60,000 bases of DNA, from positions 20,477,501 to 20,537,500 of the forward strand of contig NC_088308.1 in assembly GCF_910592395.1 (NCBI RefSeq), in the 5' to 3' direction. Shown here one piece after another: positions 10,731 through 20,289 of this stretch. The stretch's first letter is position 1. Each line of letters starts with the position of its first letter. The notes beneath the pieces are model-generated. The model searched no databases. It saw only the letters and a program-made list of their open reading frames with translations, and was not told the origin of the DNA. The translations under genes were made by a program, and so were the position numbers. This stretch comes from Lineus longissimus (taxonomy: Eukaryota; Nemertea; Pilidiophora; Heteronemertea; Lineidae).

Positions 10731-13700
10731 GTAGGTGGGGATGCATTTGTATCGGTGATGCATTATTGATAAATTTGCATGTTCCATTTTAAATAGATAA
10801 GCCGATTTTACAATATTTTATATGCATTTCGGGTCCTTTGGACGTCGATTTTACAATATTTCATATTCACTGAATCCTATATATGATACGACATGCCATG
10901 ACCACTTAACCTAATCCCCTTCTTACACTTTGCAACAAGGCAGAATCTCAGTATTAAAAAAAGATATCTCACTGTAGCATGTGAATCATTTGTTTAGATA
11001 ATGATGGGGTGAACCACGTTCCAGTCCACTCCAATGAATTTTGACCAACTCGAACCTTCGAACTATTTACTATGCTGTTGGCATAGTGAAGCAATACTAT
11101 CGCACCCCCTCATCAAATGAAGGCATCCATTGGCTGATCAATCACATCACTCCTCAATCCGAAAAAGAACTTCTTCTCTCCTCCAGTGCTTATGCATGCA
11201 GCTCTCATACATGTAGTCTCTTCCATATGCACAGCCTTGAACCTTGATACGGTTGGTGCCCATAACCATCTATCCTCGGTAACATAAAAAAGGCACCGCT
11301 GATTGCTCAAGGTACGCCGGGGAAGCACTATATGCTAGCAGACGATGTTTTATTTTTGAAACAAGAGATTGAAACAAACCGAATGCAGAATAAAATCTGA
11401 AGTTGAAATGTTCAAATTACAAATACTGCAAAAATGAAACCAAGGTCAAAGCGTTATCGTTTCTTTGTTTTTTTCACTGGGTACTAGTACTTTGTCGACA
11501 AATAGGTTCCTTGCAGCATTTTGCTCATCATGGTTCATTTATTGACCTCTTAATCTAAAATATTTTAATATGGATTTAATGCAAAGACAAATGCCTGTAA
11601 AATACACAGTGAATATTCGAAAAAATCATTGATGCTATAATCATTGACTCCATACTTCAAATATATTTAAAATCGATAAGATGCAAAATCTTTGCAAAAA
11701 GAAATCAAGGTCGGTAAATTAACCGTTCTGGACATTCTCTGCATATCTTTTTGATGACGGATTTGGGTAGCTTGCTGCGTATCGGGCTCATTATGGATCG
11801 ACTTAGTCCTTGACTACAAAGGCTTTTGAATTTCATTAAAAATGCAAAACAATTTCAGTTGCAAAAAGGAAACCAAGGTCGGCAAACGTATTTGCATTTC
11901 TATGCTATCTCTGCACGTCTGTCTGTGGACCGATCAGATTGCTTGTTGCACATTGGCTCATCATGTCTGAGTCATTGACTTCCTTGCTTAAAAAATTATC
12001 TAAACTGGATTAAAATGCCTGGTCACGTCAGAACCTTGCTTAGCTATCGAACCACATAAGCAATGGCGATTGGGGGAACCCTGGATTAAAAGTGACAGTG
12101 ATGTAAACTCAGATGCGCTAGATCAATATTTCTAGGGTCTAATGATGGCTGGATGCAATGTTGCATTGATTGTCTCGTTGATGGCGGCCTTGGATCAACA
12201 GGGGCCTGGCTAGCCGGCCCATGATGGACGAGTCTTGGTCGAGACTGTCCTTGACATCAAGTACGCACTTATTTGGTAAACCTTGGTATGTGATGTGATT
12301 AATAAGTATGCAGTTTGTCGGATTTAAATGGTAGAGTGAGCATTTGAAGATGCAATTGCAAAGATGCTCGCTTTAGCTTGTTGCAAAACAACACGATTGC
12401 ATAGTCGTAGGAGTTGAATTTTTGGCGGTATACCTTGAGATAAGATGTCAGGAGGAGATGTACTGGTGTTGTGACTCCGAGAGGCTCTTGATGCTGGAGT
12501 GATCTGTTGAAGATGCAACGGCACTGAGTGCCTTTAAGCTAATGGGATTGCATATAGCCATGGGAGTTACCTTGAATTCGTGAGGAGTTATGATATATGC
12601 AGATGGTGCAGCTTGAGTTTATTGGGTTGGATTTGAAGATGTACAAGAAGATAATTGGAGTTGCAGTTAGTGATATCAGTGGATATTTACTGTATAGTGA
12701 GCCTCAGTATATGCAACAATATAATAGACAGTATTTAAAAAGATTTTAAAAATCAAAAGGCTGCCCGTGCACAACTGCCATAATTGCGTTGAGAGTTAAC
12801 ATTTGGAAAATCTTGGGTCGAACATGCAGAGATGTGATTAAGTACAATACTAAGCAGTCGGTGACTTCAGATGATTTTAAAGCTAGAGCGATTTTTCAGA
12901 CAAGCAGCAATAGAGACTGCCTTTAAGAGCTATAATTGCAAAGCTGCATGATTGCACCGTCAAGGGAGTTGGATATTTTGTGAAAAAATCATGTGATTAG
13001 GTGTGCAGTTGTCGAGGTCGAAGGATGATTATGTTAGAGAGATATTTCAAAGATGCAACTGCGAAGAAAGCCTTCATGAGGCTAATACCACCAGTGCGCG
13101 ATTCAATTTTGAAATGCATTGTCATGGAAGTTTAAAAAACATATAGTGTCATAATGGATGTTAAAAGTTCAAGGTCTGAAAGGTAAATTACGTTACCAAA
13201 GAGGTAATGGTACACCAGTTTGCAGGTGTTTTCAAGATTCAAATACAGGATAAGCAGATGAAGCGTTTTAAGTTAGGTGAGGCCACCAGGAGCGTAAAAC
13301 AGGGCAAGAAACAAGACAAGTTAACAATTTCAGGCGGCGTTACTTCATTTTGATGGAAATTGCATTTGTGGTTGATTCAAATTTGAGGCGTTACTCTTGA
13401 AAGTGTCTGAAATGTTGTGAAACCCGGCCTTGGGAAATGATTGTGAGTTTTTCGAGATATTTGTAAGACATGTTTTCAATATAGGATAACCAGAAAAAAA
13501 CGCAGTTTTTCAGACTCGGTTTCGAGAAGCTGATGTGCATCATTTACTCGATGCACTGTAGGTAAACAATTTGGATTAAAAAGAACATTGGACCTAAGCT
13601 GATCTGGAAGGCATGTTTTTCCTGCCAGTATGTTTTTTTGTCAAGCCATTGCAAATGGAATTAGGTTGATAACTGGTTGGATTCAGTGCATGCGGGACAA

Positions 13701-16558
13701 AGAGATTTTTTTCTGACTCTACACAGGGAGATAAAAATTGCAATATACCAGTTTTTTTTTTGCAATGATGGATGAAAAGACCAAAACTCACTTTTTCCCA
13801 AAACGGAATGATAGGTAACTGAAGCATATAAACTAAACCCCATAATTGTCGATGAAAATAATCTTGGACTCTGGTTTTGCCTTTTTGTGACTGGTGATGC
13901 TTTAGTATTCAAAGGATAAGTCATCAAGATCATGACCATCATAAACAGCATTAATTGTCCTCGGCAAAAGAATAATCCTAACCTAACCATTACTAATTAG
14001 AAAACCACATCATTTGAAAATTATACCACAGTCATAACTAATTCCAGTCACTGTCCTCAACTGGTCAACAAGTGGTTGACTCAGGCCCTGTAGAATACGA
14101 TGGACCAAGGACATGGTCGTTTAGGGGGTCATAAATTTCCTCAGCGATAAAAACACGAAATTACTGTAAATGACAGTTATTCGTCACCAATCACCCTCCC
14201 ACAGATTGGAATGATTGCCAATTTATATTTCGCCGAAAATGTGACACAAATCTCACAAGGACATCGATATGAATATGTAAGAAGCTGTAGTCATCGTGAG
14301 CATAGACATAATACATACTGAAGGACACGATTATGCGAGGCTGTACGGCTACTGTTACAGAATACCAGCCGAGGAGTACGGCTCCTACGATTGCCGCGTA
14401 CGATATTTTTTGTGCTCTCCGCCCGTACACTATACTGCTGGTACAGTCTCACCTGTTGAGCGAGTGCCCAGGAGTGAGTGAACCTTGTGCGACTTCATTA
14501 GCGGAGCATTGGATTGGTGTATATGCATTGTAATTCATGGAAGTACGGCAGCAACAATTGGATTTATCTACGGTAGCGTACCCGGCGAAGGCCCGCTCCT
14601 TACTTGATGTTCTTGTTCAGGCAAAAGGAGGGGTAGGTCTCCACAAGGTATGTTTCTTATTCACCTGAAACGAGGCAGAGGTCACTGTCGAAGTTCAAGG
14701 CCAACTTGATGCCAAGGCTAATCTTGGAATGAAATCGGATTAATGATAGCGGCGCCTAGTACTAGGCCTTCACCTCGAGGGACACCAAGCTGAGGGACCA
14801 GATACCACCTATAATCTTTCCTGGTACGGCAAGTTTGACCCTCAATCTGTTGTGAGTAACAAAACAATAGACTGTGGGTCCATCTTACTGTTCGGGAAGC
14901 AACGTCATGGTCGGTGAAATGTCAGAGTTGAAACCAATCCAGAGGTCTGTAGGAATATGCAGGAACTCAATTTGGCGAGGACTGCTGCTGATAGTGTTTT
15001 TTCATCTTCCATAGCCCGCCTGAACATGACGCAATGGTATTCTACGTGTACATTGTCATCACGATATTCTTCATGGCGTCGGTGATATTCAATTGCATAT
15101 TCTGCATTGCCGTGTGTGCGTCTGAGGGCCCCTGATAAAAAAATGCATATGTTATTCCCAGAAGTGTTTCTTCATATCCTAATGACTAGGCTACTAATGA
15201 TTAATCAGATATCTATACCAGTTTCGATACCGGTCGGTAATGAAAGGGCAATGACACTACAGCCTGGCTAGATGGTTCCACAGATTATGATCTCTTGGAA
15301 AATGCATTTTTTTCTTTCCTAAAGAGCAAATTATTCATGACTAGGGGCAAGAAATACTAGTTGCCTTCGGATTGGATGGATTTCGGTAAGCGATGCAGTA
15401 CAGATCTCAAATCAACGCCATCTTGTTACTGTTACGTCACTTCCGGTTTTTAAATGTTCCCAAGACAGCACTGACAAGGAACGCAATTTCAGGTTGATCA
15501 TAAAGGAAAAGAAATCACAAATATTACGACTTTGAAATGACGTCATCATGATCCAGATCAGCTGCACTCCAACTTAGTCAGGTCCTTATGTACACTAACA
15601 AACGTTATTATTTTCACACCATTACACTCGGGACAACTAGATTCTCAATTGCATGTATCAACAAATTAATTTTTTACTTTTAGAAATATCGCCTGGTCTG
15701 GACCTCGGTTCTGGGCACTTTCCTTGCTGTGTCTGAAGCACGGCCTTATATTTTGTATGACCTTACACTTAAAGTGAGAGTATAGACAGGAGTCAGGTAG
15801 GTCAGATTAAATTACACTAAGACGCCAATACGAGTTCGTCTCATCCCACACACGGATGTACATCCGTTTCAACAGCACATCAATTTAAAACGATTCTCGC
15901 TTGTACAAGCAATATATTCAATGCTGTGAATCAGGGGCCTCGCCGGGATGGATGAATGAGGTGTCGACAATGCCTTTTCATGGTATCATTGGTCATGCTA
16001 AGCCACTGGCATCATTTGACCTGCTGCATTATTATCAATTTATTTGAGATTCTAGGTAGCTAGAGATATTTTTGGGTGACACCCAGTGTAAGATAGTGTA
16101 TTTATTCCTAAATGTATTGCAGCATTAACCCATTCAAATTACAACCCATTGGTTCCATGTACACAGGACATGGACTATCCCGAGGGATATGCGATAGACA
16201 GCCAATCGCTGATTGATGGTAAGGCGCTATACATATAACGAAGCTTTTCCTAGAAACAAGCTATAAATATTCAAAAGATTTACTAATATAGATGGAAGTT
16301 TAAAGGAGTAGTCGAACGACTTCATGCAGACTCCCACTCCTAGTTATCAATTACATAGTTCCTCTATAGTGGGCGCTGCATGGATTCATCTGATAATGTG
16401 AGAAAAGTCAGACAAATAGCTTTTGCGTGTTCGACATAGGAACTCTGTGATGTTCGGAAGTAATTAGACTACTCATCCTTTAACGCACGCGATTTCCAGA
16501 AAATGAGCATCAAGGCGAATCGTCAGTGGAGTCATCCTCATCATCACCATCATCATAA
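10664..16558 (+). CDS. Gene candidate: multi-exon membrane protein (about 173 residues in the minimal model)
   Basis: Minimal model: exons 10664-10730, 14766-14913, 15015-15111, 15684-15773, 16167-16218 and 16500-16558, all with GT-AG borders and matching phases (1, 2, 0, 0, 1). The product has an acidic N-terminus, a segment with two N-glycosylation motifs (NLS, NKT), a roughly 24-residue hydrophobic span, a second hydrophobic stretch and a Glu/Ser-rich tail. The PP-E-H-D just before the first span, and a G-x-FLA-xx-E-x-R string in the second, faintly recall transmembrane segments 1 and 6 of GABA-B-like class C receptors. The intervening segments are not visible, so I do not assign the family. 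No AATAAA was noticed close behind the stop. Alternatives are a truncated receptor copy, or unrelated exons that join by chance. Confidence 0.38.
11428..12030 (+). repeat. Degenerate tandem repeat, unit about 168 bp, roughly 3 copies
   Basis: Units begin at about 11429, 11692 and 11860 with the shared words GCAAAAAGGAAACCAAGGTC and, later in each unit, GGCTCATCATGG and CATTGACT. A partial extra copy lies between the first and second unit. The array sits inside intron 1 of the gene candidate. The copies are visibly diverged. Confidence 0.6.
12293..13140 (+). repeat. Degenerate tandem repeat, unit about 150 bp, five to six copies
   Basis: The phrase ATGTGATTAAGTA..GCAG recurs at about 12293, 12834 and 12983. 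A second phrase, AAGATGCAACTGCAAAGA, recurs at about 12348, 12510 and 13048, and shared words such as GATTGCATAGTCATGGGAGTT fix the register within units. The spacing between adjacent copies is close to 149-150 bp. It lies in the same intron as the 168-bp array but shares no obvious unit with it. Confidence 0.62.
14621..14647 (+). CDS. Possible 27-nt microexon of the 10.66 kb gene candidate
   Basis: Bounded by a strong acceptor (GTTCTTGTTCAG) and a GTATGT donor. Being 27 nt it keeps the phase-1 frame between exons 1 and 2 and would insert nine residues, four of them basic (KRRGR). It could be a cassette exon or chance. Confidence 0.22.
14766..14913 (+). CDS. Exon 2 of the 10.66 kb gene candidate (extracellular-type)
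   Basis: 48 codons plus split ends. It contains two N-glycosylation motifs, a tryptophan-tyrosine pair and one cysteine. The acceptor (CCTAGTACTAG) has a weak pyrimidine tract; the donor is TCG followed by GTGAAA and ends in phase 2, matching exon 3. A second donor-like site (GTGAGT at about 14851) lies inside and would use another frame. Confidence 0.35.
15015..15111 (+). CDS. Exon 3 of the 10.66 kb gene candidate (transmembrane)
   Basis: The strong acceptor TTTTTTCATCTTCCATAG opens 32 codons, of which about 24 are hydrophobic (from MVFYVYIVITIFF onward). The donor at 15112 (GTGTGT) is mediocre. An equally weak phase-0 donor after TCG at about 15080 would halve the span. If no donor is used, the frame ends at TGA (15134-15136), giving a protein that stops shortly after the membrane. 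Confidence 0.42.
15684..15773 (+). CDS. Exon 4 of the 10.66 kb gene candidate
   Basis: Exactly 30 codons, phase 0 to 0, with a long T-rich acceptor (TTTTTTACTTTTAG) and a consensus-like donor AAA followed by GTGAGA. It contains a hydrophobic core with LGTFLAVSEARP, which resembles the sixth-helix region of GABA-B-like receptors only weakly. Confidence 0.4.
16167..16218 (+). CDS. Exon 5 of the 10.66 kb gene candidate
   Basis: 17 codons plus one base, acidic (DMDYPEGYAID). Acceptor TGTACACAG, donor GATG followed by GTAAGG. Its phase matches exons 4 and 6. Confidence 0.42.
16500..16558 (+). CDS. Exon 6 (terminal) of the 10.66 kb gene candidate
   Basis: Acceptor GATTTCCAG. It encodes a short acidic segment and then a run of serines and a proline ending in TAA. 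The serine run is coded by a TCA/TCC microsatellite that continues past the stop as CATCATCATAACC, so the tail length is probably polymorphic. Confidence 0.4.
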
Positions 16559-18751
16559 CCGTCGTCAGCATCGTGATGATACAATGTGAACATGCAGTGA
16601 CCGATGTGAACACGATGTACTACATACAATGCAGCAATGGAGTCAAATAATCGTAGACCGGATTGCCGAAATGTTATTGTCAACAAAAAGAAGCTTTCCA
16701 GAAACCAGCAATATCATTTTTTATTGCCAAGAAGAGACACATGACGTCACTCGTTAGTCTGTTTACGCTTAGAGGAACCATCTACTTGGTTCGTCTAAAG
16801 GTTTATGCGACTGGTTTATATTAAGTTTACATACTTTTTATCATTAGTTGGTAGGATTCGGGCATCTATATCACTCTGCAGTGATCAAAATGATACTAAG
16901 TATGTTACTACCAACATTTGGTGACCTTTCTCTGATAATGAAGACCATTATCCATGTGATACAGAAGTTGTTGAACTAAAACATTCTAGTATCTCTATTT
17001 CTAATGGTATATACAGTACTATTGTTCATTGAGCCTGAGGAAGGATACTCATTTCTTACATTTCACTTTCTTCAAGCGAAGCCACGCAAGGAGTTTATCA
17101 TGGACAAAACTGTTAAAAAGAAACTGTAAGCTTCTTTTGCAATGTATAGGTAATTATTGATGAGAAATCAGTCAGCTATAGTCGGTTTCAGAAGGTATCC
17201 TCTTCTCTTCGGTCCAAAAACTAGATTCAAGAAAAAAAACTTTGAAGAAATCGACCCATTTATTTTCACACACAACGCACAATAGTGCTTGGACAATAAT
17301 TTTGGAAAATTCAATAGTTCAGACATGCTGTAATATGGAGAGGAAGGATCAGTATGTGATTTCTTCAAGGGAAGCCGTGACTCCCAGACAGATAAAGATG
17401 GCCAAGAAAAGCTTTATTCGCATCTCTCGAAAATAATCTTATCGTCACTGCGGAATTATCAGACATCGACAGTCATCACCATCAGCATTATCATGGTGAA
17501 ATGCTATAAGGAGACATGATGTCATCGGTCATTTCATGCAGAGAGATTAATTAATTGGAAATGTCAAATAAGGCTGAGAGCTGAGTCACCCCGCTTTGCC
17601 ATTAGCATTACCAGTAGTAAAAGCATGAACTGGTGGCGCATATTAAGAACATCATCAATTAATTCCTCCTGAAGGAGGTGCTACCAGAGGGCAATCATTG
17701 GGCACACTCCTAAGATAAGATTTGACATTTATAACTAAACTATATGTATTACTGTGTTAATATTTGGACATGTACGTGTACGGTTAATCCATTAGGCAGA
17801 CAAAAATGTACGGCTGTTGATATATTTGAAGAGGTAAGGCCTTCCTCCACATCAGCATCACGCTGTGTATCGTGCACAAAAGCATGTGTTCGTTGGTATC
17901 TCGGTAGCAAACACCCGATTTTCATCATATTCAACACAACCGGGACGACGTAATTGAAAATATAAACAAGACTGCCATTGCCAAGACCCAAGTCACGATT
18001 TTTTTCAGATGAATGAGGGAAGCGAGCTCGATGATGCCAAAGGCTTGAACCAACTTGCTTTTGTCTGAGACATTTCATGAATGTGACATAATGATATCCT
18101 ATTTATGACTTTTCTGTTATGTTCGAGTGCAGTGTCACCCAAAGTAATTCGATTTTCACTGGAAGTATTTTTGACTGGTATTACAATGATACGACATGAC
18201 CTATGTGACCAATTCCTCGATACAACATTTTGACGACGATATGTCGGCCATTAGTTTGTCATATCGTCACCTTTTAGCTCAGAAGGAACTGAGTTCACTG
18301 TCTTGCATGTGTTCATGTTCTTTACTGCTTGCGGTGTCTCGATTTATACCTGTTTTACCTTAAACAACATTTTAATGGTGAAATTATCAAATTAATGATT
18401 TATTAAGGACCATCACTTTGAATACCTGACACATGTGACTATCTCTTCTTTGGGCGAATAAATTGTGCTAAAATTCACTTGCATCAAGTTCTTCGTTTAT
18501 TAAATTATTTTATGAGTTCTAAAAGTTGGTCAACAACTTGCCCTTTAAGATATTCTCACTCAGATGATTTCTCTGCTTCTGTCCTAAATCTGAGGGAAAT
18601 TGCTTTTAGTACCGGAGGCTGAGACGCACTCCGCAGAATATGTTTGTGTGGAATATAAAATGGTTCCATAAAAATAGGCAGACTCTCTGCAGTATTACTT
18701 TTTACGCAACGGGAAAGCCACGAGCTAATTTTAATGACGAATTTAAGGTGC
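16559..18751. other. No confident gene
   Basis: A minus-strand ATG frame of 109 codons (18078 to 17749) has no recognised domain. Several short plus frames open at TTG only. It probably holds the 3' flank of the gene candidate and intergenic DNA. Confidence 0.35.
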
Positions 18752-18753
18752 TA

Positions 18754-18901
18754 CACTCTTAGAAATATAGCTTTTAGAGCTTTTGAAAAATCTTTCAGGT
18801 TTTTTGGCAATACAAACATTACCCTGAGAGGTTTTTTTAACGAAATGAAAAACGATTAGAGATTTTTCAGAATCATTAAAACTCAAAAACCTCTAAGAGT
18901 G
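18754..18901. mobile_element. MITE-like element, 148 bp, TA flanks
   Basis: The outer ends CACTCTTAG and CTAAGAGTG are perfect inverted repeats, and imperfect complementarity extends about 45 bp inward, including the GAAAAATCT / AGATTTTTC pair. A TA dinucleotide borders each end (18752-18753 and 18902-18903), consistent with a TA target duplication. It is too short to encode a transposase. The terminal CACTCTTA motif is common in small nonautonomous DNA transposons of several animals; the superfamily is not assigned. Confidence 0.6.
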
Positions 18902-18903
18902 TA

Positions 18904-19743
18904 AGAGGAATAGGACGGCGCCAACAGGGGGGTTAGGACAGCTGGGGGGAAAGCCACCCAAGAGCCGAACCCACAATATAATTAGCGGAGGAAGCATAGA
19001 AGGATATTAAGATCGTGAACCCAACCCATGTACATGTATAAAACGACCCATCTTGAGAGACCAGGTCTTGCAGAAGAAACCAACAAGGCTCAAGATTGTT
19101 TTTGTTACACCATTTCCACCACAATATCGTAGGCAATGCGGCGGAATGTAGAATTTCAGCAAAGGAAAATATACATTTTTTTTCACCTTGTTCATTAAGT
19201 TTATGAAAAAAGTCGATTTATGATTGGCTAAAAAATTTGCTTTTCTGATGTTAGTTTTATGCTGCTGCAGCCTGTCTGGAACACGATTTCAAAGCGTTTT
19301 AATCAGCAAGGTATGAAACCATATGTTTAGTTTTATCTGCTAAATGTCAGACTTATAGTTACCTTCAAACACAGCAATCTGACTTTACCACTTGAGCATG
19401 AAACATTTTGATACACTTCTCGGAAAATAGTGTATATACAATGTACTTTGTTGACCCCCGACGTCTGCTCCTGATAGAACATCTTTGTTTGTTTACCTGT
19501 TGTTGTGTCTGAAAAGAGGCATTATTTTGCGCTGAAGATAGCCTTTCGTTTAAATCAAAATATTTATTGAATCGTTTGGATTACCTTTTGAATTATACAG
19601 AGGGAGGACCCTGGATAGTGCATTTTCAATAGTTTTAAATGTACAAAATAGATGCAAAAAGACTGCGACCGGGCTATTTTTAAACAAGCCTAATATTGAC
19701 GTAACTCAAGTGTGTGGAGGCCTTTAAATCATAGAAATCTATT
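18904..19743. other. No gene seen
   Basis: AT-rich with only short frames. No repeat or splice-bounded exon stands out. Confidence 0.4.
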
Positions 19744-20184
19744 TTGGGCAATGATCCGTCGAGAAGTTATCAATTTTATAAGTATCGTTCTGTTGGCAAT
19801 GAATCAAGGCCTAGTCGAACTAAACTGAGTTTACCACCTGCTTATGAAACCGATACTCTTTCCTTTGTTGCTAATTCCGATGGTATCAAGAACCGCTGCG
19901 CTGTGACGAGAAGAAAAGGAAGACTCCGAGCATGCGTCGACTTCAGGCGTTGCGCCAAACAGGTCGCCACCCCGAAGACTTCACGGAAAGACTTTCCCTT
20001 CATCTACTTACCGACAAAACAGATGCATCGGCTTGGTCATACCTTATATCATATATGCCATTCAGAATCAGCTAAAAATTCACAAATATTTAGCGATATC
20101 CTAAGCGTATGCAGCTGTTTTCTGTCCGTAACTACAAATGTATATTCTGCAGTACACTCAATCAGTATCAAGGACTGCTGCTGA
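19744..20184 (+). pseudogene. Possible retroelement remnant (weak)
   Basis: A 146-codon open frame without an ATG start (it opens at TTG). At 19918-19950 it reads GRLRACVDFRR, matching the G-x-LR-x-CVDFR string typical of the finger region of Ty3/gypsy-like reverse transcriptases. The next 30 residues do not continue the RT pattern, and no YxDD, RNase H or integrase motif follows, so this would be a heavily decayed fragment. Chance resemblance is possible. Confidence 0.15.
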
Positions 20185-20285
20185 GACTGCCTTGCTGCGT
20201 GACTCCATGCCAAACCGGCTACCACCCTCGGACACGTCACGGAAAGGCCCCTCCTTCAGTTGCTCACCGACGAAACAGGTGCACG
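19953..20285 (+). repeat. Duplicated 78-bp segment (two diverged copies, offset about 255 bp)
   Basis: Copies at 19953-20030 and 20208-20285 align across their length with one small shift; by eye roughly three quarters of bases agree, including TCACGGAAAG and ACCGAC.AAACAG. The first copy lies in the retroelement-like frame. Confidence 0.5.
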
Positions 20286-20289
20286 ATAG

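Noticed and set aside
12324-12524. 66-codon minus ORF
   Set aside because: Lies within the 150-bp repeat array and is not kept in the other copies.
13661-13990. Minus ATG frame with a hydrophobic start and a KR pair, considered as a peptide precursor
   Set aside because: The hydrophobic part is Met/Leu from AT-rich DNA, no repeat peptides or amidation signals follow, and it lies inside the proposed intron 1.
19744-20184. 146-codon plus ORF as an intact gene
   Set aside because: Opens at TTG, no domain beyond an 11-residue RT-like string, no splice border.
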